This document shows, one piece after another, positions 49,441-60,879 of a stretch of 64,000 nucleotides of DNA (its first letter is position 1; every line of letters starts with the position of its first letter). The notes under the pieces are model-generated. The model ran no database searches, was not told where the DNA came from, and was given only the letters and a program-made list of their open reading frames with translations. The DNA comes from Dryococelus australis (taxonomy: Eukaryota; Arthropoda; Insecta; Phasmatodea; Phasmatidae): positions 45,432,556 to 45,496,555 of the forward strand of contig CM057006.1 in NCBI GenBank assembly GCA_029891345.1, read 5' to 3'. The translations under genes and the position numbers were made by a program.

Positions 49441-51142
49441 ATGATAAAATTTTAAATTAATATCTGAAGTAATTAAAGGAACATGGTGGTTGGGTATCTA
49501 TTACAATAACCACAACTGGTTGTGCAAAAACACAGATAACTGTTTCAAAGCTTAAGAAGTGAGGATGTATCGTGCTGTGAACAAAAACTGTGTTAATATC
49601 CTCTTTGTGCTGGGAGAACCATCCATCACTGGCTGAAAGTACTGTATTTACTCAAATATAGGATGGCTTCAAAAATAAGACTACCCCCATATTTTTACTT
49701 CTCCACAAATTATTTGGGCGTGGAAGTTAGCAGGACTTGGCACTAAATGAAGGTCTAACACAGTTAATTTTTTTTGCATCTCACACACACACGCACGCAC
49801 GCACACACACACACACATTTATATTTTTATAGTCGGTTGAGCACAACACTACCAGTCAACAAGTGAAGTGTCTATCAATTCCAACTGCAGTACAGCAAAA
49901 CAATGAAATGGTTTGTCAGTTCCCACACTTGTCCAAAACAAGACTTATCACTACATGAAATGGTTTGTTTAACTGCTGTCTACAATTTTATGCATTCTGT
50001 GTAAATAATTCATATAGCATATTTTGTCCCCTTTGTTGATTTTGTAGTCCCACCATAATCAAATTCAGGAGGAGGGTTATTCCATCAGCCAACCTCACAA
50101 AATGTGGAGGGGGCTATTTGAGGCAGTTCTAGCTAAGACAAATCACAGCCAAACGTAACTGCGGATGACCACAGTGTTTTTGCCATCTCTCACAAAGGGG
50201 TATAAACTTGACCGTGTGTGGAATTTTCTTAAGAGAAAATTAAAAATTACGCAACATTTTACTATATTAAAACTAGGCTAGGGATGGGCCGATGCCAATA
50301 CCGATCAAACGGCTGATACCTTGACCATCGGCATAGGCGGCATCTGAACATTATTTTTCTATTATTATTCACCAATTAGTAGCACTAATTTATATAACAC
50401 AATGCTACATCTTGTAAAGCATTTATTAACAGTATCAATCAATCTGATATTCTGTCCGAAACCCGAAATATATTTGGAACAATTTTTTTTGATGTTTTTT
50501 TTCTATTGTTTACATTTTAACGTATTTCCTGTTAGTACCCTCGCCAAAGATTGTGTGCGTCATTCTTTTTTGGCCATTACATGAACGCAAAACCACTTGG
50601 ATAATCGACAACTGTATAATAGTACTGATTACATACTGTAAGAATTTTTTATGTTCTATTTTCTTAAGCTTTTAATGCATTTGTAGGTTGGTAACAATGA
50701 AAAGAATCACAAACTCTACGAGACTGTGTTCAAATATCTGTGGTGTTGTTATTGTAAATGGGAAGTGAAAGGTTAGCAGTGGCAGTATTTTGATGGGCGT
50801 AGTTCTTATTGGAAACAATTGGCTGCAGTTTTGGTTAGCATGTTAAAGGTCTGAATAAAACACGGCAAGTAATAATTGGCAAAAATTGTCGCAAATAAAT
50901 CAGTTGTCATTTAAACCAAGGAGTTGAGTATGGCTCGGCCGACGAAGGAATACTAATCAAAAATATTAATATAAATTAAAAAAAAAAAATCTCTCAATTT
51001 GAAGTCAATATTTAATATCAAATTGATTTCAATAATTTATTTTTAATGACATATTTAGGTTTAAATAAACATGCATTTTGAGGTTATCTATGGTATTTCT
51101 CAGATATAAAATCCAAATCTGCATCAGAGAGTGAGTGAGTGA

Positions 51143-51174
<32 letters not shown>

Positions 51175-51739
51175 AGGGGGTGGGGGTATCACTTTATTAC
51201 AAAAACGCGGACAAAAGATGTTCCGCGAAGAAACCGTTGATAGTAGTTGTATCTACTGCCAGCATCCAAAATTACGTTGGAAATGATTACATGGTTTTGA
51301 CAATATAACATTCTAAGCTAAAATAACTGTATGTATGACTGCCATTTTGAAAAAAATTGACGACATACCTCAAACATATTATTAAAAATCATCTGACACA
51401 GTACTAACTGTTTGCCAAGTTTGGTAAGTAACAGTTCATTGTTTACTGAGATATGGCATAAAAACTTATTCAAGTGGTGCTATCTTACAACATGGCGTAT
51501 AAAAGTGGCTGTGTGTTAGCATCTTTGATGCTTATAATAGATACTTTCAACATGACGCATGACGTCTTTTACAATATTAATAAACGACTGCTACTCATTA
51601 GTGCAATGGCATCCCTGGCAGTTTGTCTACAGAGTTGAGTTACGGTTGCCGCCTGCAAGATTGTTGTATCTACCGGGCCAGGATAGATATCCAATTAATA
51701 ATATTTATTTTCACCCTATGAGCCACTAGGACAACGCAA
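49441..51739. other. Non-coding with transposon ends and microsatellites
   Basis: Holds a TIR-family end (tactgtatttactcaaatat, from 49640), a (CA)/(CACG) run (49784-49817), a hAT-like left end (tagggatgggccgatgcc, from 50279) and (GT)n (51131-51174). No gene. Confidence 0.5.
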
Positions 51740-52430
51740 GAGTCCCATGGGGAGTACAGCAGTATGCCGCAGGATGCAGCCACAAGTAAGATGCCTAGAT
51801 CCCACTGCTATCCACTACACCGTTCACACCAAGGATATAGGCACTGGGCTTGCACCTGCTAACCCCCTCTCCAGACACCCTATGCCAGTGAACGAAGGGA
51901 TGGCAGAGGAGAATAAAAGGAGATGCGTCCTGACCTCCGGATTGTCAGTTCTGCTTCAGTTCTCAATCTAGTATTCTGACTCCTCTCCTGAGCCCTCATT
52001 GCTCTAGCTATTTGGTGCAGAGGCTCACACCTCTCAGAATACTTCACCGCTCGCCTCGTGGGGCCGAAGATCCCCTCCATGCTACCTAGGGGAAGAACCA
52101 GCAGCATCACCAGTCCACACTGAGACACGTTCTGTCCCTTAAGGGCACAGAGAGTAGGGCTCGCGCCCAGTACTTATTGTACAAAACACACACTAGCTAC
52201 TGCCTCCTATAGATTTGGACAGGGCGCTTCCCCCTATTTACAACAGAGTGTTCACCTTCTGCCTAGCCTGTATGGAATTAGGACATAGTACTTCTACCAT
52301 CTGTGTTTATTTCTTTAGGGTCAATAAACACTGATCTTACCAGATTTCATGACTTTCACTCAGAGTTTCTTCCTTCTGTCATCTGAGCTAAAGGAATCAG
52401 CAGGAGACCGGGTTTGAACATACCAAAATT
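51740..52430 (+). mobile_element. LTR-type remnant with poly(A) hairpin
   Basis: A TATA variant (gaataaaaggag, 51910) is followed about 390 bp on by TGTTTATT...AATAAACA (52304-52330), then leader sequence. It directly precedes the plus-strand retroelement body at 52391. Confidence 0.6.
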
Positions 52431-52975
52431 ACACGTACACCACAACAGAACATACTTGAAAGGCTACCCATTCTCTGCTCCGCTCAGTAAACAGTAGAGC
52501 CACGAGATTAGGATACCATCCCTTGGAAGCTGAGTTGCTGGCTCACTTATAGTGCAGAGGAGGGGAACTTCTTTGAGTCCGGGGAGACCAGTGACCACTC
52601 GTCTCACCAGTATTGGATGGCCACCCATTCCTCGCACCAGGTGGGAGGAATGGTAGCGCCACGACACTAGGTATGCTCCCGGTGGGATCGGCTTGCTGAC
52701 TGAGTGCTCAACACTGACCGCTCACTTTTTGGTGTCGAGAGGGTTGCGCTCTGGTGCAGGGAAATCAACCCCAGTGGGACAACACCGTGCGGTTCCAGCA
52801 ACCAACGCTTTGCAGCTTGAACCTTCTCTACCCACCCCGGTGAAGGAGTCAAGAGTGAGGTGATGTTGGCGGCGATAATTGGCACCCACACTTGGACACG
52901 CACAAGTAAACTGCCTACCTCCTGCAGCCCCGACCTTTGTACCCAATGCCTTACACCTGTAGGGGTTATTATTAC
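52391..52975 (+). pseudogene. Retroelement body, plus copy (inverted partner of 55.8-56.4 kb)
   Basis: It is alignable on the opposite strand with 55842-56419 from 'ggaatcagcaggagaccggg' to 'atgccttacacctgtagggg'. Broken frames encode CREGCALVQGNQPQWDNTVR, which matches CRDGCPLVQGNLLPWDNIVL in the minus copy. It is cut off at 52975 where a partial TIR element begins. Same family as 39.8-40.6 kb. Confidence 0.7.
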
Positions 52976-53192
52976 AGGAGGAAGGGGGCGTTAACAGGGG
53001 CAGCTGTGGTTCATGGCATGACAGGATGCCATTAGACGAGACAACAGATGCCACTTCCCTCAACATCCCCGGACAATTTATGGCTACCACTCCCCCTTCA
53101 TCACCCCAACCCCTCCATGTATAGCACGCACCCCAGAAATTTCTTCCTTTATTTTTGGAGAAAGGGGTGCGCAATACACAATAAAATACGGT
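52976..53192. mobile_element. TIR element, family 'taCCGTATTTACT', copy 3 (left part missing)
   Basis: It shares ggacaatttatggctaccac, a 'caccccagaaatttcttcct' block and a right end gcgcaatacacaataaaata-cggt with copies 1 and 2. The left half is absent. Confidence 0.65.
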
Positions 53193-53290
53193 TTTTTGTA
53201 TACACACACACACATATATATGCACGCGCACATACACACACACACGGAATTATAAACTGATGAAAAGAAACACAGAAAATTTTTCCTCAC

Positions 53291-53461
53291 CATTGTCCTG
53301 TGTTGGTCAACAAGAGAAATGCTGCCGCCATCATCCCTCTCTTGTTCAGGAGCTGTATGGCTGATGGTTGAGTAGTGTTGGTTCTCATCCAAAACCACAA
53401 GAGAGCCTGGCATGTTCACTTGAAATGTCTCTTCTGCATCTGAAGTTGAAACTGCATTCTT
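53291..53461 (-). CDS. Candidate internal exon, 171 nt
   Basis: Acceptor aattgtgtttcag at 53462 and donor CAATG|GTGAGG at 53291/53290. Phase 0 on both sides gives exactly 57 codons with no stop. Residues include ETFQVNMPGSLVVLDENQHY, then STISHTAPEQERDDGGSIS and LVDQHRTM: mixed hydrophobic and acidic, protein-like. It fits the 44.0 kb micro-exon in frame. The 60.8 kb exon leaves in phase 2, so at least one unseen exon, or a separate transcript, is needed between them. Unrecognised family. Confidence 0.72.
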
Positions 53462-53922
53462 CTGAAACACAATTTGTGTCTGTTAAGAAAATAGGATGCA
53501 ACAGTTTGTAAGGAAAGTACAACACTGAGCTCCACAGACACAATTTTACAGCCTATACATTCTGTAAACAATCACTTTGATCAAATATGTTAAAGAAAAC
53601 TGGGTCTCACATTTGTATCCTCATACGGTATGTTCTTTGGTAAAAACACCTTCAACATCTACCCTGGTGCAAGTCTGCAATGACTGAATGCAGAAACTTG
53701 TAATTTTTTTCTGCAGTGTTTCAGTATAATATGAATTTACTTTTCCCCTCTATCTTTGTTTCAGAGCAACCATATATGTAACAAACATAGAAAAATGTAC
53801 TGTGCACGATAATAGAACATTTTTTTAGTACTAAGCCTGTTTTGGGAGTAAACAATTCCACATATTACTGTAACAGAGTATAAAACATTTGTAAGATTTA
53901 CAAAACGAGTGGATTTTACATA
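53462..53922. other. Putative intron, no gene seen
   Basis: AT-rich, non-coding. Confidence 0.35.
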
Positions 53923-55123
53923 GAGTAGAACCGCGGTTGATTAGGATTAAGGAATTGGTGCCATTTCCCGAAAAACAGAAAAACTGGGTTAACCGGAGAC
54001 TGTAAACAAATCAACAGAAGACAACATCCTTGCAGAAATTTCTCTTAACATTGTAGCTTTGCAATATATTATAATTGATATACATGGGAATTATTTTTAT
54101 TTAGTATATTACTGTGTGAAGGGGAGTAATAAAATTAATATTTAGAAGGTCGTGGCAATAAGAATTTGTTTGTATTTAGTACATGTTCGTTTTTCAAAAT
54201 TTATTATTTTATTCAAGTCACTGCATCAGTAGTATAAACATCACAGAATGAAAGTGTAACTTTTTCAAGGAGTTAGTAAGAGAGTCACGTCCGCATGTTG
54301 CACCATTTGAGGAAACTTAAGTGTACTGATGTCACAGTAGGCGGACATGACAGCCTGCGCACATATTGTAATACTTTGATTTTGAGACTCATGTCAGTGT
54401 TCATAGGCTATTTATAGACATAAGCGCACTTTGCGAAGCCACAATTGGACCACGTTTACTTGATGCTATATTTCAGGCAGCATAAATAGGGAAAGCACAA
54501 CTTTCTGGTCGTCACATTACTAAGTTTTTCACATCAATAAGTTTTTCACATCATATTTAGTTCGTCCTTGTTACAAGTTTAGTCACTTCAGTTCATCTCA
54601 GTTTATCAGTCAGCGATGTAGTGTTTGTGCAGGGCAGTGAGTGGCCACGCTGCCATTTTCTCTCTTGCTTTGTTTTCTTTTTTATTATGAGTGTCAAATG
54701 TTTTGAAGAGACAGCAATAAACTTCAGTTAACTTTCATCATCTTTTATTTATTTTTGCTGGCACTCCTGGATCAACAACCGTTCAAGTGTTCAATTTATT
54801 TCTACGCTACGAGTCTCAAACTTTAACCAACTGAGCTAGTCCGAGCTAGTGTTTGCTGCGAAATTCCACAAGTTTTCGTACAGTGGAACCACTACAAAAT
54901 GTAGTCAGTGTACAGTACAATTGTATACACAAATTAAAGCAATAACTCTGCAGTAATTATCGCACAATTTATTTTCTAAAATGTTTATTAGCAAATTTGA
55001 TCTCTTTCTATTTATCATGCAAGACTTCTTAACATTCATTTTATTTTATTTTTGTTCTTCAAAATTGGTCAAGTTTTCCAGAGATCTGAGTTAAAGGGGA
55101 TCCGACTTACCAGGGTTCTACTG
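53923..55123. mobile_element. pogo/Tigger-like non-autonomous element, 1.2 kb
   Basis: Left end gagtagaaccgcggttgatt; right end (rc) cagtagaaccctggtaagtc; TA on both sides (53921-53922, 55124-55125). 'CAGTAGAACC..GGTTA' ends with TA duplication are typical of pogo-type Tc1/mariner elements. The interior has no transposase. A minus-strand tRNA-like A box (tagctcagttggttaaag, rc about 54821-54838) suggests a SINE piece within. Confidence 0.7.
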
Positions 55124-55364
55124 TACTTCAAAATACCTTAAGTGTCAAAAATGTTGTACTACTTATCTTTAAATAACTGGGACTCAAAACTCAACAGAAC
55201 TATGGGTTGAAATCATCTCATCCGTCACATAAAATTGCATCCATTAGATGTCACTATTTAACTTTCAATGTTTTCAATGTTTTGACAGGCGACAGTCCTA
55301 GCTGGTTGTCTGTCTCTGTCTTGGGTGACTTGTTCGACGCTAGGCGAGTCATGTCTCAAGGTGG

Positions 55365-56475
55365 TTAGTCATCTCTAGGCACTGGGGCCCACCCTGTGTA
55401 TAGCATGGGCCTGGTTAGCCGCCGACTCGGTACAAAGTCAGGTTCTGCAAGTTTCGCCCAGCATGGAGCGGGTTTAGGTTGTGGTGCAGTAAGGCGGCAT
55501 GATTGTTCGTTGAGTGGCAGAACTGCCCCTGTTTCCACTACCTGGGTGGCACTCGACTTGGGGATGATGTGCGTGGGGAAGATGCTATGTTGCGGTTTTG
55601 GTGTACTGGTGGACCTATTGCCAAACAGTGCCTCCTGCACTATGGGGTAATATCCTTCCGCGAATTTGGTAGGTGGTTCGAACAAATCCACTGGTGTAAC
55701 GGTGGGTACAGGTACGGTGAGTTGTCTCAGCAGTACAGCCTGTTCACGTGGATTAAACAGTCTGAACCCGCTAGGAAGGATACGTAGCCCCTGTGAATTT
55801 TTAGAGATAGCCCTTGCCTTCTTGACCTGTCTCTCAACTCTACCCCTACGGGTGTAAGGCATTAGGCACAAAAGTCGAGGCTGCAGGAGGTAGGCAGTTG
55901 ACATGTGTGTCCCAGTGTGGGTGCCAATTATTGCCGCCAACACAGCCTCACTCTTGACTCCTCCACTGGTGTGGAGAAGGTTCGAGCTGCAGGGCATTGG
56001 TTGCAAGAACAGCACAATGTTGTCCCACGGGAGTAAGTTTCCCTGCACCAGAGGGCAACCGTCTCGGCACCACAAAGTGTGTGGTCAGTATTGAGCACTC
56101 TAGCTGGCAAGCCGATCCCGCTCTACCATTCCTCTCACCTGATGCAAGGAACAGGTGGTCTTCTAATACTGGTGAGGTGAGTGTCCAGTGGTCACTGGTC
56201 TCCCCGGACTTCAAGAAGTTCCCCTCCTCTGCACCATGAAGTGAGCGGTAAGGCAGGGGGCGACTTCGAGCAGGCAAGCCATCCTCCAAGGGACGGTACC
56301 CTAATGTTGTGGCTCTATCGTTCACTGCTGGGAAAGAGAATGGGTGGCCTTCCAAGGATGTTCTGTTGTGTTGTACATATAAGTTCGGTATGTTCAAACC
56401 AGGTCTTCTGCTGATTCCTCCAGCTCCGATAATGATACAAGTCAATAGATTTGGTAAGATCTGTGGCGTATTCTG
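55365..56475 (-). mobile_element. Retroelement body, minus copy, with a 236-codon intact frame
   Basis: It is the reverse-oriented partner of 52391-52975 and extends further 3'. The frame 56075-55365 is uninterrupted: CRDGCPLVQGNLLPWDNIVL, MPYTRRGRVERQVKKARAIS, then a Pro/Thr-rich middle and the family ending LAEPDFVPSRRLTRPMLYTG. A second frame (56493-55948) overlaps its start by about 130 bases, so the original product may have been longer, and frameshifted here. No zinc knuckle, protease or RT is visible. It is a gag-like or unknown structural product (inference). Confidence 0.6.
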
Positions 56476-56905
56476 TATAAAACTGGCTTGCAATGCAAGG
56501 GCTTCTGGGTTCAGATTCCGGATAAGGTAGGGACTAAGTTATTTAAAGGCCTATAATTAATTTCCTACAGATATGGCGCAGCTTGATCATTATTATTCCA
56601 AAAAAAAAAAAAAAAAAAAAGTAATTTTAGGCGCGCAGGGTTATTGTCCCAAAGACACGCATGTTAGGGCATGCATCTGTGGACAAGCTATTGTGGACAA
56701 GGCTAAATGCAGAAAAGCAGCCTTTCTTTGCATGCAATAAATAATTCGCTTTTGTTTTGGTTTTCCTTTGTAAAATGCAGATCAGACGACCAAGCGAAGA
56801 CACTGATAGATCCCATCTGCAGTGTAAGCGTGCATTCAACCTTTGTTTAGTTTCATTTGGATGTAAGCTTTGTTCCTCATTCTCACTTCTTCCCAACCAG
56901 GCCCA
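56476..56905. other. No gene; poly-A run
   Basis: Poly-A of about 20 at 56601-56620. Otherwise no recognisable feature. Confidence 0.4.
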
Positions 56906-57160
56906 CTAGGGGGAGGGATTTGAACTCACCTCCTTAAACCTGCGTGACAAACAACTCGCAGCAAACACAGTCATTGGTGGAATAAGTACATCCTTTGCCT
57001 GGAAAATGCAATATTTTTCAGCTATTCTTGCTTGAATGCATGTGACCCCCTTCATCACTCCGTGTTTTTCTTCTTCTGTTTCGCTCCCTTGGATGCTATC
57101 ATGTCCAGTGATGAAGATAGAAAAAAATAAATTCTGATAGGAAGGGGCTAAACATTTCAC
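56906..57160 (-). other. Open frame of 84 codons, doubtful exon
   Basis: The frame contains an acidic/basic run (GSETEEEKHGVMKGV) and ends shortly after a donor-like GGAG|GTGAGT at about 56930. The same spot reads as a tRNA-type B box (gagttcaaatccc), so a SINE head is an equal explanation. No good acceptor; family unknown. Confidence 0.25.
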
Positions 57161-57711
57161 AAGTTACAGCGGTTAATAACAACACTTGCGCTGTGTTTGA
57201 TAGATAAATGCCATGGCCCATTAGAACACTGGCTTTTTTTTGCTACTGTATCCTGTCACTCCCGGAATAGTGCGAAAAGCTATAACGCAGGTCTGAGTTA
57301 TGTCTCCCAACAGCCACGTTATATCGGGTTTTTAGTTTTTACTGTAGTACAGGACTATGCAGAACACATTAATGTTTATTATCAAACCATGACAGTCACT
57401 GTTGAAAGTTATTAAAAACCGAGGCCAAGACAGCTTACAACATATGTTTTCATAATGCATCATCCGTGAATTGAAAGAGGGGAGGGGACACGCTTCCAGT
57501 TCAGACAGTGACAACTACACAGAATTCCTTAACCCACACCTAGTCAGTCACACGACGGACAGTGCGAGGTTGCTATGCAACCATCACTCTTCTTACCTGC
57601 TATGGCAGGAGTGGAAACGAGGTTGTGCTAGTTGTGCTGAAAGCAGCTGAACACAGATCAGCCTATGCTTGTCCCTCCAAGTCAGATGGACCTTTGCAAC
57701 ATCGAAAGGTA
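57161..57711. other. No gene seen
   Basis: Unremarkable sequence. Confidence 0.35.
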
Positions 57712-57800
57712 GGTTAGGTTAGGTTAGGTAGGTAGGTTAGGTAGGTTAGGTGGGTAGGTGGGTTGGGTTGGGTGGGTTGGGTGGGTAGGCAGGCAGGCTT
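57712..57800 (+). repeat. Telomere-like TTAGG / (GGTAG, GGTTGG) array
   Basis: It begins with perfect ttagg repeats, then degenerates to ggtagg, gtggg, ggttggg and ggcagg units. TTAGG is the ancestral arthropod telomere repeat. Confidence 0.85.
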
Positions 57801-59361
57801 AACATCTCGTCGACATTGAGGTCATTAGAGACGGAGAAATGGATGTAATTTGTGATATATTTGAAGTGATTAATATATAATTTAGAAATATTGTGATCTT
57901 TGCGATAGCAGCAAATAAATATGGTCACTAAGATCTGTTTCTTTAGTATCAATAATTAATATTTGAAAAACACATTTTCTGGTTTTCCCTTAAAATTCCA
58001 CTTGCACTTGCTGCGAGTAATGCAGTGCTCAGACATGACGTTTGTGCATTATTTGGCTATTTTTCTGCAAGAAAATGAACTTTACACATTATAAAACTTA
58101 TGAGCCACTCAATGTTTGTTAACATTTCTGGCGACAAGGGGAGGTCCAATATGCCCTTAAAGTGTATAATTTATTTCCGAAGATGCCTGCCTATTAAAAT
58201 AAATTTATTTTTAATTTAAAAAAACCTGTCACTTTCACACCAAAGGCGACTGAACATGGACTTTATGCAAAAATAGCAAATTTTTACCTGTAGGGGTTGG
58301 GAGTGTGTCAAAATTGATCTGAAATTTCACAAATCCTAAATGAAGTCCATCTTTCACTAACAACCCCATTCCCTTAAACCGTGATGGGCGTACCTGTGGG
58401 GTTCTACTGTAGTTTCATAAGCACAACAGTAAGTTACAAAAAAAGCTTAAGCAAGAAATCGGGCACTAACATGCTAATTTTTTTTACACAAAAATTAACC
58501 ACGTATCAATTTCACAATGAGTGGAGTTACTTAATGTCACACAATATTTCCAACAACAATAAAAATTAAATGACAAGCATGAGGGATCATGAACATATAC
58601 TATTTTTCTTGTTACTTTTTATTCACATCTGATTACAATTAAAACAGTGTGTGATACCACAGTTCTTAAACCAAGAAAACTCACTTGTGTGTTTCTTTCA
58701 TTGTCAGAGATCTGGCAGGCCACCAAGAATTTCTGCAAATATGCTACTGCAGAAAAAATTTCTACAAATTTATAAAAGTATGTAATATGTAAAATTCATG
58801 TAAGGATATATATTAGTCGTAAATATGAAGAGTAATTTTATGTACAACCTTGGGACTAAATGAAATTAACAACCCTACTATTCTTTCAAAGTGCAAACAT
58901 ATGTGTCTGCAGTTCGCAGTACTTATCTGCAAGATGGAAAATTAATCTCGAAGGTAAAATACTCGCAATCCAAAAACATAGGTGCTCCATGCCCCAACTG
59001 AAGTCCTACAATAAAACAAAAGGGAAGACACAATGCCTTGTTGCTGCATCAGTTAAATTTCTGCTATGTTCCTGTAATAAAGCTGTGGCTGCTAACACAA
59101 TCTGCTACTTTGTGTTGCAGTACTGCCTAAAGATGAACATCCTCTCATAGTCTGATACACAGTATACACAAGGGAGATAGATGGAGGCAACCTTTGTTAA
59201 CATCCTTTCCATATATAAAAGTATATAGTAACCTAAGGGTTTTATACTGCCTTCAGGTCTGCTGGGGTATGAACTTGGTCAAATGATGTTCTGCAGTGTC
59301 AAATAATACTCAAGTAAATCTCGTGGTTTTCATCTTTCTCATTCTTTTTGTATAGGAAACT
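57801..59361. other. No gene seen; one pogo-like end
   Basis: A right-type end ggttctactgta lies at 58402-58413 with no visible left partner. The remainder is AT-rich and non-coding. Confidence 0.4.
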
Positions 59362-59851
59362 CAGGATCCTCATGGAAATTCCATATTGGAAGTCTCTAAC
59401 TTGTCCTGTTTTCCAGGCAGTATCTTACCATTTTCTCCTACATGTTTTCAGGAATACTGAAACCCCATACCATATACAAATATGCCATCAGTGAAGTTGC
59501 ATCAAATGACAGTACAACAGACAAAGCAAACAAGACCAACATTTGATTCATTTCATCAATATTTCGTGCAATACATGTTATTGACTTCACGCGGGTGCCA
59601 ATTACAAACACACAGATATTTAATTCTGTACGTCTGCACAGTTCACAAACTCAAAACTGAAATCTGAAAACACATACGCTCATGATTACAATATCATGTA
59701 TTCACACTACTAACAATTTTTGCAGAGTAGCAATTATTAACATTTACTCTGACCTAGGTGAAAATCCTCTTGACATTTCCCTGTAACATTCAATTCCCTG
59801 ACTTTTCCCCAGTATTTCCCTGTATGGTATTCCCTATGGGCGGACACCCTG
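59362..59851. mobile_element. MITE with CAGGGTRTCCAC ends, copy 2
   Basis: The left end caggatcctcatggaaattc is decayed; the right end (rc) cagggtgtccgcccataggg is good. It aligns with 36135-36612. Confidence 0.6.
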
Positions 59852-60757
59852 AAAATACCTAGGTAAGATAACATTTTTACTGGAGAGTACTTGAGAATAC
59901 ACAGATGAAATAGCCACGAATTCTCAGAATTTCAGCCGCACACGCCAGCGAAATGGCATCACTGGCCAGCGGGACGTCAGAGAACCATTTACCAATCAGT
60001 ATCTGGCAGCCTGCTACAGGGAAAATTTTGCAGCACCTAATAGCCAAGCAGACACAAGACCCACACCCAGAGCCTCAAGCAGCCATTTAAAGACTGGGTA
60101 CACTTGAATCAAAGGAACCACCCAACCATTTTGCCTCTGTGTACTTATGTATGCCAAATCAATACTGTGAGGAAACCTCATCCAAGCTCACTTCCCAGTA
60201 GGGAAATACTTACATCATGGAAATGACATGAATGCCTTCACAGGTGAGTCTCGATTGTGTCGAGATGTCCAGTCACTCATGAGTTGGACTCGTCTCTGAC
60301 TAGGTCCAATGAAAATCAGTAAGGTGTGGCTGGAGGTACTGAACTAACAGCTTGTGTTATGAGGCTAAATGCCTCACACAAACCGCCAGTGGGACAAAGT
60401 TGAAGAAGCCAACAACAACCAGCAAGATGTAGCTTAAGACCTAGAGCAGACAGCTAATGGGATAGAGTTGAAGGAGCTTACTACAGCCAGTCTCTTGATT
60501 TACACATTTTCTATTACCCTTCTCCCAATTCACGCTTGTATCAACACTGCGAGAGCAGGAGGAGGGCTATATGACCAAGGTGATTGAGTGATGGCACAAT
60601 CTGCTACAATGTTACATTTAAACAGCCTACAGGCATGCGTCATTGAGCTATACATCACCAGCAAGCTCATCAACTTCCTTAAGACATTGCCACAGTTAAG
60701 TGCTTACAGATTCTTGAATGCCTGTTAGTGAAAATGGCCTAAATTACATTTACATAC
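59852..60757. other. Putative intron, no gene seen
   Basis: Slightly GC-richer DNA at 59930-60560. No element or exon is recognised. Confidence 0.35.
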
Positions 60758-60879
60758 CTTGGTAAGATAAACCCTAACACCTGAATCACACTCCTGACGT
60801 TGTACTTTACATGTTTTACAATTCTGCATTTGCCAGCCAAAAAACTGGCAATAGTCTTAGTGCACAAGCCCACTGATAA
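60758..60879 (-). CDS. Candidate internal exon, 122 nt
   Basis: Acceptor (caatttttttttcag) at 60880 and donor CCAAG|GTATGT at 60758/60757 are near-consensus. Only phase 0 is open; it leaves in phase 2. The 40 residues are hydrophobic and basic (LSVGLCTKTIASFLAGKCRI, then VKHVKYNVRSVIQVLGFILP). The phase is compatible with the 28.2 kb exon and not with the 53.3 kb one. It may belong to another isoform or another gene. No family recognised. Confidence 0.5.

Noticed and set aside
52722-53243. 173-codon minus-strand frame
   Set aside because: It crosses from a TIR-element remnant into the antisense of the retroelement body, so it has no coherent origin.
58690-58790. Plus-strand exon-like block after a tttcattgtcag acceptor
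   Set aside because: Only about 23 codons, no partner exon on that strand and no recognisable motif.
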